64,000 nucleotides of DNA from Evansella tamaricis (GTDB taxonomy: Bacteria; Bacillota; Bacilli; Bacillales; Salisediminibacteriaceae): contig NZ_JAHQCS010000178.1 of assembly GCF_019042215.1 (NCBI RefSeq), positions 1 through 64,000 of the forward strand, given 5' to 3'. This document shows, piece by piece, positions 41,185 to 50,234 of this stretch (its first letter is position 1; each line of letters starts with the position of its first letter). The translations under genes were made by a program, and so were the position numbers. The notes below the pieces were generated by a model that was given only the letters and a program-made list of their open reading frames with translations, did no database searches and was not told the origin of the DNA.

Positions 41185-42246
41185 TTAAGAAAATAATGAT
41201 TCAAATTCTTCTTCTTCAATTTTAAATTTCATATCTTCGGCTGCAATCCTATTGATTTCATCGGTAATATCATCAGCAGTATAATCAATTAGTAAATTAA
41301 CTAATTTTTCATTATCATCTTCATAACTGAATTGAAGCCGGTACTTATCCATTTTTGTGCTTTGAGTTGGATTAGAAGCTCGTTTTTTCCTCAGCTTAGA
41401 ATTTGCAATTAATCTTTCCATGACAATTCTATTTAACTCATTTTTTAACCCTTCTCTTTTTAATTCACTAAGAGTTAAATTTAAAGTATCTTCATATTCA
41501 TCACTTATGTAATCCCTGTTAACTGTAATTTTATATGATATGTAATAAAATCGAATGTCATAATTAAACAGAAGAAGCTGTGACATCCTTTTTTTAAATT
41601 CGTTCCATTTAGAACTAATTCTCACATGAGACATTTCCTTATAACCAAGTTCATTCAATACCTCTTTTTCACACCTTTGAATACTTTCCTTTTCATCTTC
41701 AGTAGCTGGTCTATGTATATTATCCTTTTGGCATATGGAAGTAACTTTTTCATACATTATCAATGACCGGTTTCTTAAATTTGCTAACACGGACATGAAA
41801 GCAGATTTAAAGTTACTGTTTGTAGTATTAAAAAAATCATAGATAATCTTTTCTTCAATCTTTTTCATCTTGGACAATTGAGGTACATTCTCAGAGCAAT
41901 ATGTATAATTTTTATTCATCATTCTTATGTGGTGTAACAAATGGTTTCTTGTAACATATACAGTTTGCTTATTCTGCTCAACCAAATAATCCATGATTAG
42001 AGTTTGCATTAGATGAGTAAAAACACCCTGTTTTCCTCTGTTGTCTTCTTTCGGCTTTGGATTATTATAAACTTCATCAATAATAAATTTATGACCTTCA
42101 GTATGGTATCTACAGTACCTCGATAATTCCTTAAGTTGAGCGTTCTTACTGTTTGTATTCTTTTTAATTTCAATATCCAATTCTAAGCATAGTTCTTTAT
42201 AATTCTTGAAGTATTGCCCTTTTTTAAGAGTCTTAATATCTATCAT
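41185..42246 (-). CDS. Candidate replication/DNA-binding protein, unknown family
   Basis: 353 aa. The N-terminus (IDIKTLKKGQYFKNYKELCLELDIEIKK, NAQLKELSRYCRYHTEGHKFIIDEVYNN) is a conserved module I recall from many Firmicute plasmid and phage proteins of unknown function. The remainder is helical and basic. The gene stands alone, with the repeat-rich region directly downstream. A replication initiator role is suggested by context, since no other replication protein is visible, but it is not proven. Confidence 0.5.
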   Translation of the reverse strand: MIDIKTLKKGQYFKNYKELCLELDIEIKKNTNSKNAQLKELSRYCRYHTEGHKFIIDEVYNNPKPKEDNRGKQGVFTHLMQTLIMDYLVEQNKQTVYVTRNHLLHHIRMMNKNYTYCSENVPQLSKMKKIEEKIIYDFFNTTNSNFKSAFMSVLANLRNRSLIMYEKVTSICQKDNIHRPATEDEKESIQRCEKEVLNELGYKEMSHVRISSKWNEFKKRMSQLLLFNYDIRFYYISYKITVNRDYISDEYEDTLNLTLSELKREGLKNELNRIVMERLIANSKLRKKRASNPTQSTKMDKYRLQFSYEDDNEKLVNLLIDYTADDITDEINRIAAEDMKFKIEEEEFESLFS

Positions 42247-42358
42247 TATCCCTTCCCTTCTAGAATCGTTTTACCATAATACAGACTGTATTTGAGGGTA
42301 TTGCTACCCTTCCTAATGGTTTTATACTCCCGACACTTTAAATGCTGAAATACGGCTC

Positions 42359-42616
42359 CTATGTAACCTCAGAATCAATGTTATCTTTTTTCATCCTAAA
42401 GTGGATCTTACGTAAATTACCATATTTGTACGGGTAATGTTCCGCCTGGATGGATTTATTTAAAATCATTTTCAGAAAATCATGAAAGTCTTCTCTATAA
42501 CCGTATAATTCTAGGAAGTCATCTACTATTTGCATCATATCCTCTAACTCTTGTATTGCTTTTCTTCTTTCGTGATTCGACTTAGTCCATAATTTGGTAA
42601 CTTGATTATTATGCAT
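42359..42616 (-). CDS. Hypothetical 85-aa helical protein
   Basis: MHNNQVTKLWTKSNHERRKA ... DDFLELYGYREDFHDFLKM. AAAGGAGGTG precedes the ATG. No family recognised. Confidence 0.6.
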   Translation of the reverse strand: MHNNQVTKLWTKSNHERRKAIQELEDMMQIVDDFLELYGYREDFHDFLKMILNKSIQAEHYPYKYGNLRKIHFRMKKDNIDSEVT

Positions 42617-42825
42617 CCTTTCACCTCCTTTAAAAATTATGTTGACAAGCTATAAACTTATCAATTATGATGTATTTAGTGATATGAGATAATGTTATTA
42701 TTATGCAAATTTCCTCTACACATAGTTTTATTGTACACTTTTTTCATATTTCCATTTGTGACAAAGTTGTGAACTGAAAATGGTAGGAAAGTGCGACTTT
42801 GGAAGCTCGCACTTTCTTTTTATGT

Positions 42826-43176
42826 TTATTCTTCTTCCGATCCTATGTAAACAGGTAAACCTTCAAAATAATCCGCAATAGTTTCCTCAGTTCTTATCCA
42901 CTCTTCTATACTGCTACGTAAATATTCAATTTGACCATTGGATAACAATCCAAGAATCTCTTCTTTTTTATAGTTTTCAAGATACAATGATAAGAGTGCA
43001 TTTGACACCTGTACTACCCTGTCATTGAATTGATCCCTAATCTCCGATTCACAAATATATGATGTAACACCCTCTAAGTTCACTTCAACTAAACTTCTAC
43101 ATAGGGATTGAATAGCGTTAAATTCTTCCATTACTTTCTTACTAGCATAGTCGTCAAAATTTATTATTTTTTCCAT
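42826..43176 (-). CDS. Hypothetical 116-aa acidic protein
   Basis: MEKIINFDDYASKKVMEEFN ... LVEVNLEGVTSYICESEIRD, helical and acidic. It starts on the stop of the preceding gene (TAATG). No family recognised. Confidence 0.65.
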   Translation of the reverse strand: MEKIINFDDYASKKVMEEFNAIQSLCRSLVEVNLEGVTSYICESEIRDQFNDRVVQVSNALLSLYLENYKKEEILGLLSNGQIEYLRSSIEEWIRTEETIADYFEGLPVYIGSEEE

Positions 43177-43505
43177 TACTGCACCACTCCTTCTTGTTGA
43201 GCATTAGCTAGTTTATAAATCATATATTCCTCTTTTTTCTTTTGGTATTGCTGCTCATAAAATTCTAATTCCCCTAACTCAATCAATTCTTTATGTAAAA
43301 GCTTTTCAAACTTTCCTGTATGCTCAAGGTAAGGTAAAGTATCTTCACTAGTTCTGATGTCTGCTAGATGTTTATACAAATCATATGAAAGATCATTTGA
43401 GGCAATAAACATTAATAACACTTCCGCAAAACCTACCTTTTCCTCATCAGTCCATGTACGTGGTTCGTCAAACAATTTCTCTTTTTCATTTTTATCAATA
43501 GTCAT
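43176..43505 (-). CDS. Hypothetical 109-aa protein
   Basis: MTIDKNEKEKLFDEPRTWTD ... FEKLLHKELIELGELEFYEQ, helical. The start at 43505 follows GAGGAGG; the longer frame overlaps that site. Coupled to the next gene. No family recognised. Confidence 0.65.
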   Translation of the reverse strand: MTIDKNEKEKLFDEPRTWTDEEKVGFAEVLLMFIASNDLSYDLYKHLADIRTSEDTLPYLEHTGKFEKLLHKELIELGELEFYEQQYQKKKEEYMIYKLANAQQEGVVQ

Positions 43506-43617
43506 AATATAAATTTCCTCCTCATGTATTTTATAAATTATTTTCATTCACAAGACTTTACCAGCAGACAACTACTTAACTACACCATTTGAATCACCCC
43601 TTTCAATGATTACCAGA

Positions 43618-44247
43618 CTATACTCTTTCTTTATATTCAGGTCGTTCACGCATAAACTCGTTTAAATCACCATACAATTCCTCCGCTACATGAAATTTGT
43701 CCTCTGGATCATTCTGCTCCTGCTTTAGTTCTTCTATATGCTTCTCGAACAATTTAAATAATCCGTTTGCGCTTAGGAATGAAAAGAGAATGTGATCAAG
43801 CCGTTCCTTTTCATATACCTCATCGCAATATTTTTGTTTCAACTCATCAATAGCTGTATCAAGCAATTCATGAATAGTTCCCTCTTCTTCATCATCTTCG
43901 TCTATATGGTTACAACTCCAATCCATAAGAGTGTTAATTGTTTCAGACAGTTCACGATATTCCATTTTTTCAATTGATTCTTTTGAGATTGGCTCAATTT
44001 TTGGATCGTTGTCTTCATTAATCAAATAAGTAGTATCAGTCTCAGGGCAACGAACACTCCATACTTTATTTACATCAATTCTAGTTCCACCGATTGTAAT
44101 AAACTGTCTACCGATATAAATTGCACTTTCGATAAGGTCACACACTTCCTTAAATTTAATTTGACCACTGCTATATGTATCAAGGATATATACCGTAGCA
44201 TCATCCATCGTTATATACGCAATTGCTTTAGTTTCTACTGTGTTCAT
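43618..44247 (-). CDS. Hypothetical 209-aa protein
   Basis: A beta-rich first part (AIAYITMDDATVYILDTYSS ... RQFITIGGTRIDVNKVWSV) looks like a small sheet domain, then acidic helices (NHIDEDDEEEGTIHELLDTA). Its start overlaps the previous stop by 4 nt. No family recognised. Confidence 0.65.
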   Translation of the reverse strand: MNTVETKAIAYITMDDATVYILDTYSSGQIKFKEVCDLIESAIYIGRQFITIGGTRIDVNKVWSVRCPETDTTYLINEDNDPKIEPISKESIEKMEYRELSETINTLMDWSCNHIDEDDEEEGTIHELLDTAIDELKQKYCDEVYEKERLDHILFSFLSANGLFKLFEKHIEELKQEQNDPEDKFHVAEELYGDLNEFMRERPEYKERV

Positions 44248-44477
44248 TTTATTAAATCCTCCCCTTTTTCTTCTTCGTAATTTTCTAAATAGTTGTCAAA
44301 CTCCACTCCCAACTGTTGCTCGTCAATAAAATCTTGTGTGATAAAGTAAAGTTGTTTGTAGTGCTCGCAGTGTTTATGCATGGTTTGCATCAGTTCGTAT
44401 GCATCCTTATAGCAATCAACAACATGTTTAAATTCCTTAAATAGCGCCTTGTATTCTTCTGATACTGCTTCAGTCAT
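44244..44477 (-). CDS. Hypothetical 77-aa helical protein
   Basis: MTEAVSEEYKALFKEFKHVV ... YELMQTMHKHCEHYKQLYFI, a predicted coiled coil with two His-Cys pairs. Overlaps the next gene by 4 nt. No family recognised. Confidence 0.6.
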   Translation of the reverse strand: MTEAVSEEYKALFKEFKHVVDCYKDAYELMQTMHKHCEHYKQLYFITQDFIDEQQLGVEFDNYLENYEEEKGEDLIK

Positions 44478-44593
44478 TTATTCGCCTCCCATTTAATTTA
44501 GTTTATCTTCCTTTTATTTTCCTCTCAGCCTATATAGTAATAAGCTCTCACGATTTTGTATGTATCTGAGGGGTATAAGTACCCCCTTAACAT

Positions 44594-44740
44594 TTAACCC
44601 TTTAAAACGCATTGTACATAATGATCTAAAACAGGTAAGTCTGTTCCAGTAAATTGTTTATAGGCTGCTGAAAGTTCTTCGTGATCTTCAACAGATAAGT
44701 TATTGTATGATGATTTATAATCTTGTCCTAGTTTTCTCAT
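44594..44740 (-). CDS. Hypothetical 48-aa protein
   Basis: MRKLGQDYKSSYNNLSVEDH then EELSAAYKQFTGTDLPVLDH. GGAGG lies 7 nt upstream of the ATG at 44740. Composition is protein-like. No family recognised. Confidence 0.6.
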   Translation of the reverse strand: MRKLGQDYKSSYNNLSVEDHEELSAAYKQFTGTDLPVLDHYVQCVLKG

Positions 44741-44825
44741 TGAATGACCTCCTTTCTATTTGGATTAGGTATGTTTTATGGTATGTATTGCTATCAAACT
44801 AGTAATCTATGTATTGCAATATGTA

Positions 44826-45104
44826 TTAGCTGACTTTCCCATTTTCCTCTAACCACTTAAGTAAAAATTGTTGGGTCTCACGTGCTTTAAAGAACCACTT
44901 ACTCCCTACTTTAAAACGTAACTTTTTGAACTCCTCATCATAGAAGAATTGTTCCTGGATAAAGTTCCAGCTCATGCAAGTTCTGCGGAGTAATTCTTTG
45001 CGATCCCAGTACACTAGTTCAAGATCAAGCTCTCTCATACGTTCATCAAGTTTGTTCATGTACATGTTTTTTACTTCAGCATCATCAATCTGTAGATTTA
45101 TCAT
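44826..45104 (-). CDS. DUF771-family (excisionase-like) protein
   Basis: 92 aa: LELVYWDRKELLRRTCMSWN, FIQEQFFYDEEFKKLRFKVGSKWFFKAR, a winged-helix/excisionase-like pattern of the DUF771 family found next to prophage repressors. It is divergent from the repressor gene at 45272, so it is the first gene of the lytic-side transcript. It may act in excision or early control. Confidence 0.75.
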   Translation of the reverse strand: MINLQIDDAEVKNMYMNKLDERMRELDLELVYWDRKELLRRTCMSWNFIQEQFFYDEEFKKLRFKVGSKWFFKARETQQFLLKWLEENGKVS

Positions 45105-45271
45105 CTCGTTTCACCCCCTTCATTCACTTGATAAATACATAATATCACGAACTATAATATAGGTCAATATATATATTATGTATACCATTATATTCTATGA
45201 TATATTTTTAAGTTCATTAAATTGAATTATAGGTTGTAATATGATATTATCCGTTATAGAGGTGATAAATT
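45105..45271. promoter_or_regulatory. Divergent promoter region of the lysogeny switch
   Basis: A very AT-rich gap of 167 bp separates the leftward DUF771 gene from the rightward repressor. Alternating AT-rich stretches (ATATATATTATGTATA) lie here; no clear operator set was recognised. By position it should hold both promoters. Confidence 0.5.
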
Positions 45272-45994
45272 ATGCAAAAATACTTACTAAATTTCGAGGG
45301 AGAAATTGGTGATTTTATTAAAAAATTGAGAAAGCATAAAAAGATAAATTCCATTGAATTATCTAGGTCTGTTGGTAAAAGTGACGCATATATAAGTCAA
45401 ATCGAGAACAATAGAAATAAAAAACCTGATTATAGTGTGTTATATGAGGTATTTAAACAACTAGAGATTGAGGAAAAGAAAATCGAGGATTACTTGGAAC
45501 ATTTCGGTTTCCTATCTCCTGAACGAGAAGCTCACGAAGAAGCTTTAATGATCGAGAGATACGAAAACCCTGATTGGGAGTATACGGAGCAACAATACGA
45601 TGATTGGAATCAAAGTACGAAAAACTATATCGAAACTGAAGAGCGCAAGAAAAAAAATAAAGAGATCGAAGAACAAAGTGGAATGGAATTTATTTATGAA
45701 ATTATGAAAGCAGACATTAACGATATAAATAAAGTGTTAAATAATTTAAAAGAACACGACCCTCAAAATGGATCAAAAATGATTAACGGGTTGAGTAAAT
45801 CATTTAATTCTATGGCTACTAATGTAACTTTATATAGATTCTTATTAATGTTCCATTCAGAAAACTTATCTATTTTAGACAACAGAGGGTTAACAAAAGT
45901 TCTAAACACTTTGTATGAAGAAATAAACCGTGTAGAACGAGAGAAAATTGCATTTGGCAAACCTCGTCAAAAGAAACTAATAAAAGAATTATGA
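45272..45994 (+). CDS. Phage repressor (XRE family)
   Basis: 240 aa. The N-terminal helix-turn-helix is GDFIKKLRKHKKINSIELSRSVGKSDAYISQIENNRNKKP. The C-terminal half (YEIMKADINDINKVLNNLKE ... LYRFLLMFHSENLSILDNRG) is helical and not an S24 peptidase, so it would not be expected to self-cleave like LexA. It lies 15 bp upstream of the integrase gene on the same strand. Probable keeper of lysogeny. Confidence 0.85.
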   Translation: MQKYLLNFEGEIGDFIKKLRKHKKINSIELSRSVGKSDAYISQIENNRNKKPDYSVLYEVFKQLEIEEKKIEDYLEHFGFLSPEREAHEEALMIERYENPDWEYTEQQYDDWNQSTKNYIETEERKKKNKEIEEQSGMEFIYEIMKADINDINKVLNNLKEHDPQNGSKMINGLSKSFNSMATNVTLYRFLLMFHSENLSILDNRGLTKVLNTLYEEINRVEREKIAFGKPRQKKLIKEL

Positions 45995-46009
45995 TAAGGA
46001 GGAAAAGTA

Positions 46010-47170
46010 ATGGCAAGCTTTAAAAAACATTCGGATAAGAAGTGGGAGTACCGTATTCGTTACAAAGACCCCATCACCGATAGTTGGAAAGAGAAATCAA
46101 AAAGAGGGTTCTCAACTAAGCCTGAAGCGAAGAAAGCTGCTCAAGAAATGGAGCAAAAAATTAATGAAGGCTTTGAAATGGACAAGCAAGTGACATTAAA
46201 ACATTTTATTGTTAATGAATGGTTAGAAGGTGTTATTAAAAACAAAGATATTAGAAAAAACACTATACAATCTCATGAATTTGCAGTAAAGAATCATATT
46301 GTTCCTTATTTTAAAGACAAAATTAAATTAGATGAGATAAAACCGGCAAAGTATCAAGAATTTTTAAATCATATGGCCGATAAAGGGTATAGCAAACGCA
46401 CTATAGAAATTGTTCACAACTCAATGAATGGCGCAATGAAATTAGCCGTTACACGAAAAAAAATAACCACCAACCCATGTGATGGTGCTATTATTCCTAA
46501 AGTAAAAAAAGAAAATAAAGATAAAAGACTTGAATATATGGAATCAGGAGATATTTCACATTTCTTACTGTGCGCTAGACAGTACGGATACCCCTACTAT
46601 ATCTTTTTTAAGGTTCTATTAGAGACTGGTCTTCGCAAAGGTGAGGCGGCTGCTTTATGTTGGTCTGACGTAGATATAGCTAATGGTACAATAAGAATAG
46701 AAAAAAGTTTAGATTTCCAAGCTAAAAACAAAGAAGAATTGTTTGGGGATACAAAGACATACCATTCAAAAAGGAAAATCACTATAAGCAAATCTTTGGC
46801 ACACGAATTACAATTCCATCTTAAATGGCAAAATCAAAATAAACTCACGATGAATGAAACATATCATCATGATCTTAATTTGGTACTGTGTAGAGAAGAC
46901 GGAAACTTCATGCCTAAATCTTCTCTCTTTAATGCATTTGAGCGCATTTTAAAACGTGCGGGAATCACTAAAATGCCTATACATGCATTAAGACATAGTC
47001 ACGCTGTAATTCTTCTTGAAGCAGGAGCAGATATGAAATACGTACAAGAAAGATTAGGTCATAAATCAATCTCTATTACAAGTGATGTTTATTCACACAT
47101 TAGCAAACGACTAGAACAGGATAACCTAAATAAATATGAGAGTTACATGGACAATATTCTTAAAGATTAA
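46010..47170 (+). CDS. int: Site-specific integrase (tyrosine recombinase)
   Basis: 386 aa. An N-terminal AP2-like arm-binding domain (KKHSDKKWEYRIRYKDPITD) is followed by a SAM-like core-binding domain and the catalytic domain: Arg in LLETGLRKGEAAAL, HALRHSHAV with His and Arg, LGHKSISITSDVYSHI with His and Tyr. The set is complete. It sits next to attR and GTGGGC repeats, so it is the enzyme that inserted the element into glnA. It shares a transcript with the repressor. Confidence 0.95.
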   Translation: MASFKKHSDKKWEYRIRYKDPITDSWKEKSKRGFSTKPEAKKAAQEMEQKINEGFEMDKQVTLKHFIVNEWLEGVIKNKDIRKNTIQSHEFAVKNHIVPYFKDKIKLDEIKPAKYQEFLNHMADKGYSKRTIEIVHNSMNGAMKLAVTRKKITTNPCDGAIIPKVKKENKDKRLEYMESGDISHFLLCARQYGYPYYIFFKVLLETGLRKGEAAALCWSDVDIANGTIRIEKSLDFQAKNKEELFGDTKTYHSKRKITISKSLAHELQFHLKWQNQNKLTMNETYHHDLNLVLCREDGNFMPKSSLFNAFERILKRAGITKMPIHALRHSHAVILLEAGADMKYVQERLGHKSISITSDVYSHISKRLEQDNLNKYESYMDNILKD

Positions 47171-47183
47171 TTTTTTTTACTCT

Positions 47184-47249
47184 ACTTTGTGGGCGTTTCG
47201 TGGGTAGACAAGCATTGGTTTAAATTCTAAACAATCCACCCACAAAAAG
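47184..47249. promoter_or_regulatory. Candidate integrase arm sites near attR
   Basis: ACTTTGTGGGC (47184-47194) and CGTGGGTAG (47199-47207) are direct copies, and ATCCACCCACAAAAAG (47234-47249) holds the inverted form. The same motif is repeated inside attL. The role is inferred. Confidence 0.55.
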
Positions 47250-47284
47250 AAAGTCTTAGAACCGTTGTGGCTCTAAGACTTTTC
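47245..47284. terminator. Bidirectional terminator between int and glnA
   Basis: AGTCTTAGA/TCTAAGACT stem, with T-rich tails on both strands. It is element DNA that now ends the glnA transcript. Confidence 0.8.
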
Positions 47285-47345
47285 TTATTAATAAACCGTC
47301 ATGTACTGCTCGCGTTCCCATGGATGTACTTGCGTACGGAACATA
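47281..47345. other. attR at the 3' end of glnA
   Basis: 65-bp partner of attL (10593-10657). It contains the last 18 codons of the intact glnA, its stop, and 7 bp beyond. The glnA protein is unchanged by the insertion because both copies encode the same residues. Confidence 0.9.
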
Positions 47346-48625
47346 TCCCATTCGATTTCTTTCGCTTCGATGAAATGTTCTAAAACGTGCTCACCAAGAG
47401 ATTCTGTAATCACTTCGTTTGTTCTTAACTCATCAATTGCTTCTTTTAACGTGGATGGTAATGCATCGATTCCTTCTGCTTCTCTCTCGTCAAGATCCAT
47501 CGCGTAAATATTACGGTCAGTAGCTTTTGGAGGAGCAATTTTGTTTCGGATACCATCTAGCCCTGCTGCAAGCATTGCTGCCATTGCAAGATAAGGGTTT
47601 GCTGACGGATCGGGACTACGAACTTCGATTCGAGTACTTAACCCGCGAGAAGATGGAATACGCACTAATGGAGACCGGTTACGCATGGACCATGCAACAT
47701 AACAAGGTGCTTCGTATCCTGGAACTAAACGCTTATAAGAGTTTACAGTTGGATTTGTAATCGCTGTAAATGATCTAGCGTGTGTTAAAATTCCTCCAAG
47801 GAATTGCATTGCCGTTTCACTTAATTGACCTGGAGCATCTGGATCAAAGAATGCATTCTCTTTTTCCCCACGGAATAGAGACATATTAGCGTGCATTCCG
47901 CTTCCGTTAACACCGAACAATGGTTTTGGCATAAATGTCGCGTGTAATCCATGCTTCCGTGCAATTGTTTTTACAACTAGTTTAAACGTTTGAATGTTGT
48001 CACAAGTTGTTACTGCATCTGCATATTTAAAGTCAATTTCGTGTTGTCCAGGAGCAACCTCATGGTGGGATGCTTCAATTTCAAAGCCCATGTCTTCTAA
48101 CTCAAGAACGATATCACGACGGCAGTTTTCCCCTAAGTCAGTTGGTGCTAAATCGAAATATCCACCTTTGTCGTTTAGTTCTAGTGTAGGTTCACCTTTT
48201 TCGTCAACTTTGAAAAGGAAGAACTCTGGCTCAGGACCAATGTTAAAGTCAGAGAATCCCATAGCTTTTGCTTCTTGAAGAACCTTTTTAAGAGATCCGC
48301 GCGGGTCACCAGCAAACGGAGTTCCGTCTGGATTGTAAACGTCACAGATTAAACGGGCAACTTTTCCTTTTTCCTGTGTCCATGGGAAGATTACCCACGT
48401 GTCTAGATCCGGATATAAGTACATATCAGATTCTTCAATTCGAACGAATCCTTCAATGGATGATCCATCAAACATCATCATGTTGTCAAGTGCTTTTGGA
48501 AGTTGATCCACTGGAATTTCAACGTTTTTAATTATACCAAGCAAGTCAGTAAACTGAAGTCGAATAAACCTTACGTTTTCCTCTTTCGCCATTTTTAAAA
48601 TGTCGTCTTTTGAGAATTTACTCAT
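47288..48625 (-). CDS. glnA: Glutamine synthetase type I
   Basis: 445 aa, the usual length of Bacillus [14 protein letters not shown] at the N-terminus, [29 protein letters not shown] and [13 protein letters not shown] carry ATP and glutamate-binding residues; the C-terminus is EREQYMTVY. It joins ammonia to glutamate using ATP, and in B. subtilis it also controls GlnR and TnrA. ATG at 48625 is chosen, with GGAGG upstream. The element ends inside its last codons, and two GlnR/TnrA boxes lie upstream. glnR itself is absent between ynbB and glnA. Confidence 0.97.
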   Translation of the reverse strand: MSKFSKDDILKMAKEENVRFIRLQFTDLLGIIKNVEIPVDQLPKALDNMMMFDGSSIEGFVRIEESDMYLYPDLDTWVIFPWTQEKGKVARLICDVYNPDGTPFAGDPRGSLKKVLQEAKAMGFSDFNIGPEPEFFLFKVDEKGEPTLELNDKGGYFDLAPTDLGENCRRDIVLELEDMGFEIEASHHEVAPGQHEIDFKYADAVTTCDNIQTFKLVVKTIARKHGLHATFMPKPLFGVNGSGMHANMSLFRGEKENAFFDPDAPGQLSETAMQFLGGILTHARSFTAITNPTVNSYKRLVPGYEAPCYVAWSMRNRSPLVRIPSSRGLSTRIEVRSPDPSANPYLAMAAMLAAGLDGIRNKIAPPKATDRNIYAMDLDEREAEGIDALPSTLKEAIDELRTNEVITESLGEHVLEHFIEAKEIEWDMFRTQVHPWEREQYMTVY

Positions 48626-48783
48626 TTCGTTTAACTCCTCCTTCAATATCGGTTTTCTACAAGGATAACTTTCATCCCCATCACGAACAGTTTGGTAACA
48701 ATAAGTTATTATCTATGTTTTTTGTTCGCTTTTCCTCGTGTTATGTATATAGTAACGGAGATGGGAAGACTTGTGTTAAATGA

Positions 48784-48800
48784 TGTCAGATAATCTAACA
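48784..48800. promoter_or_regulatory. GlnR/TnrA box 1
   Basis: TGTCAGATAATCTAACA fits TGTNA-N7-TNACA exactly, 159 bp upstream of the glnA start. Confidence 0.8.
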
Positions 48801-48833
48801 TGGTAATTTTTCTGACAAACCATGTTAGTCCTT

Positions 48834-48850
48834 TGTAAAGTGTTATGACA
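48834..48850. promoter_or_regulatory. GlnR/TnrA box 2
   Basis: TGTAAAGTGTTATGACA fits TGTNA-N7-TNACA exactly, 50 bp from box 1, giving the paired-operator layout known from glnRA. Confidence 0.8.
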
Positions 48851-48959
48851 TGTCTATTCGACACGATAATAAAATCCCCTTAACCGATACTAATATACAA
48901 AACTTGTTCGATGAATGTTCTAATTATTTTTTTACCAACTTCCAATGTTACTTTTATGT

Positions 48960-50234
48960 TTAGATACTTTTTATCTCCCATAGCCCCTGCTTAAGAAGAG
49001 ATAATACTGCATCTGATACACCTATCTTTACGTGTTCATAAGTTAGACCACCTTGGACATATGCAGTATATGGAGGCCGAATCGGACCGTCTGCCGTTAG
49101 TTCGATACTGGCACCCTGTATAAATGTTCCCGCTGCCATTATGACGTCATCTTCGTAGCCGGGCATTGGACTAGGGTGTGGTTTAACATGGGCGTCCACA
49201 GGAGAAGCAGCTTGAATCGCCTGACAAAAAGCAATCATTGTCTCCTTCGTAGGAAAGGAAACAGATTGGATGAGATCCGTTCTTACCGCATCCCAAGAAG
49301 GAGCGGTTTCCATACCGATTTCCTGTAAGAGTTTTGCTGTAAACATTGCTCCTTTCACCGCCTGATGGACTACGTGGGGTGCAAGGAACAGCCCTTGGTA
49401 CATTTCCAATAAACTATAAAGAGAAGCTCCCCCTTTCCGTCCGATTCCAGGAGCAGTTAAACGATTGGCACATTGTCTAATATACGTTTCTTTACCGACT
49501 AAATAGCCGCCAGTTTTCACAATGCCTCCCCCTGGATTTTTAATTAAAGAACCTGCAACGACGTCAACACCCAAATCTCCAGGTTCTTTTCTCTCCACAA
49601 ACTCCCCATAACAATTGTCTACGAAAACCACAACATCACTTTTAATTTCCTTAACAAAGGATACCATTTCCCCGATTTGTTCCACCGTGAAAGATGGACG
49701 GGAGTCATAGCCTTTAGACCGTTGGATGCCGATGACTTTTGTCTTCCCGCTGATTTGTTCTTGGACTGCCTTGAAATCTACTTCCATTCCATCTTTTAAT
49801 GGAACATAATTATATGTAATTCCAAAATCAAGAAGAGAACCGCTCGTATCTCCCCTAAGCCCAATTACTTCTTCCAATGTATCGTAAGGTTTTCCACTAA
49901 TATATAGTAATTCATCACCTGGGCGCAGTAATCCAAAAAGGGCCGTACTGATGGCATGTGTTCCTGATACGATTTGAGGCCTTACGATGGCTTTTTCACC
50001 ACCGAACACATGAGCGTAAATGTTTTCTAACGTCTCCCTCCCCACATCATCATAACCGTACCCAGTAGACGCTTGAAAATGGAATTCAGATACTTCGTTG
50101 TCACGAAAGGCCTTTAAGACTTTCCGTTGATTGTGTTCGCTTATTTTTTCCCGTTCCAAAAAAGCCTGTTGGAGGCCCCTTTCAACTGCAGTAATAACCT
50201 CCTGCAGTTTATTTTCTATAAGTTGTTCATTCAT
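48960..50234 (-). CDS. ynbB: PLP-dependent enzyme YnbB (cystathionine-lyase-like)
   Basis: 424 aa. The PLP-binding Lys is probably in [17 protein letters not shown], and FVDNCYGEF carries the Asp that pairs with PLP. This is the methionine gamma-lyase-related YnbB family, conserved beside hflX in Bacilli; its reaction is unknown. Its start overlaps the hflX stop by 8 nt. Confidence 0.93.
   Translation of the reverse strand: MNEQLIENKLQEVITAVERGLQQAFLEREKISEHNQRKVLKAFRDNEVSEFHFQASTGYGYDDVGRETLENIYAHVFGGEKAIVRPQIVSGTHAISTALFGLLRPGDELLYISGKPYDTLEEVIGLRGDTSGSLLDFGITYNYVPLKDGMEVDFKAVQEQISGKTKVIGIQRSKGYDSRPSFTVEQIGEMVSFVKEIKSDVVVFVDNCYGEFVERKEPGDLGVDVVAGSLIKNPGGGIVKTGGYLVGKETYIRQCANRLTAPGIGRKGGASLYSLLEMYQGLFLAPHVVHQAVKGAMFTAKLLQEIGMETAPSWDAVRTDLIQSVSFPTKETMIAFCQAIQAASPVDAHVKPHPSPMPGYEDDVIMAAGTFIQGASIELTADGPIRPPYTAYVQGGLTYEHVKIGVSDAVLSLLKQGLWEIKSI

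Larger units (their letters stand above)
10593..47345. mobile_element. Integrated phage/plasmid-like element in the 3' end of glnA
   Basis: An element of about 36.7 kb bounded by 65-bp direct repeats (59/65 identical), with an integrase adjacent to the right end. It splits lexA and glnA, which face each other directly once it is removed. It holds integration and lysogeny genes, many small unknown genes, a head and tail-tube module, a cargo block, and a plasmid-like ParM/FtsK/replication-relaxation module. No recognisable lysis, tail-tip beyond Dit, primase, helicase or SSB gene is seen. It is more AT-rich than the flanking host genes. Confidence 0.92.

Noticed and set aside
48647-48959. A shortened glnR gene between glnA and ynbB
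   Set aside because: No MerR-like reading frame is visible on either strand in this 313-bp gap.
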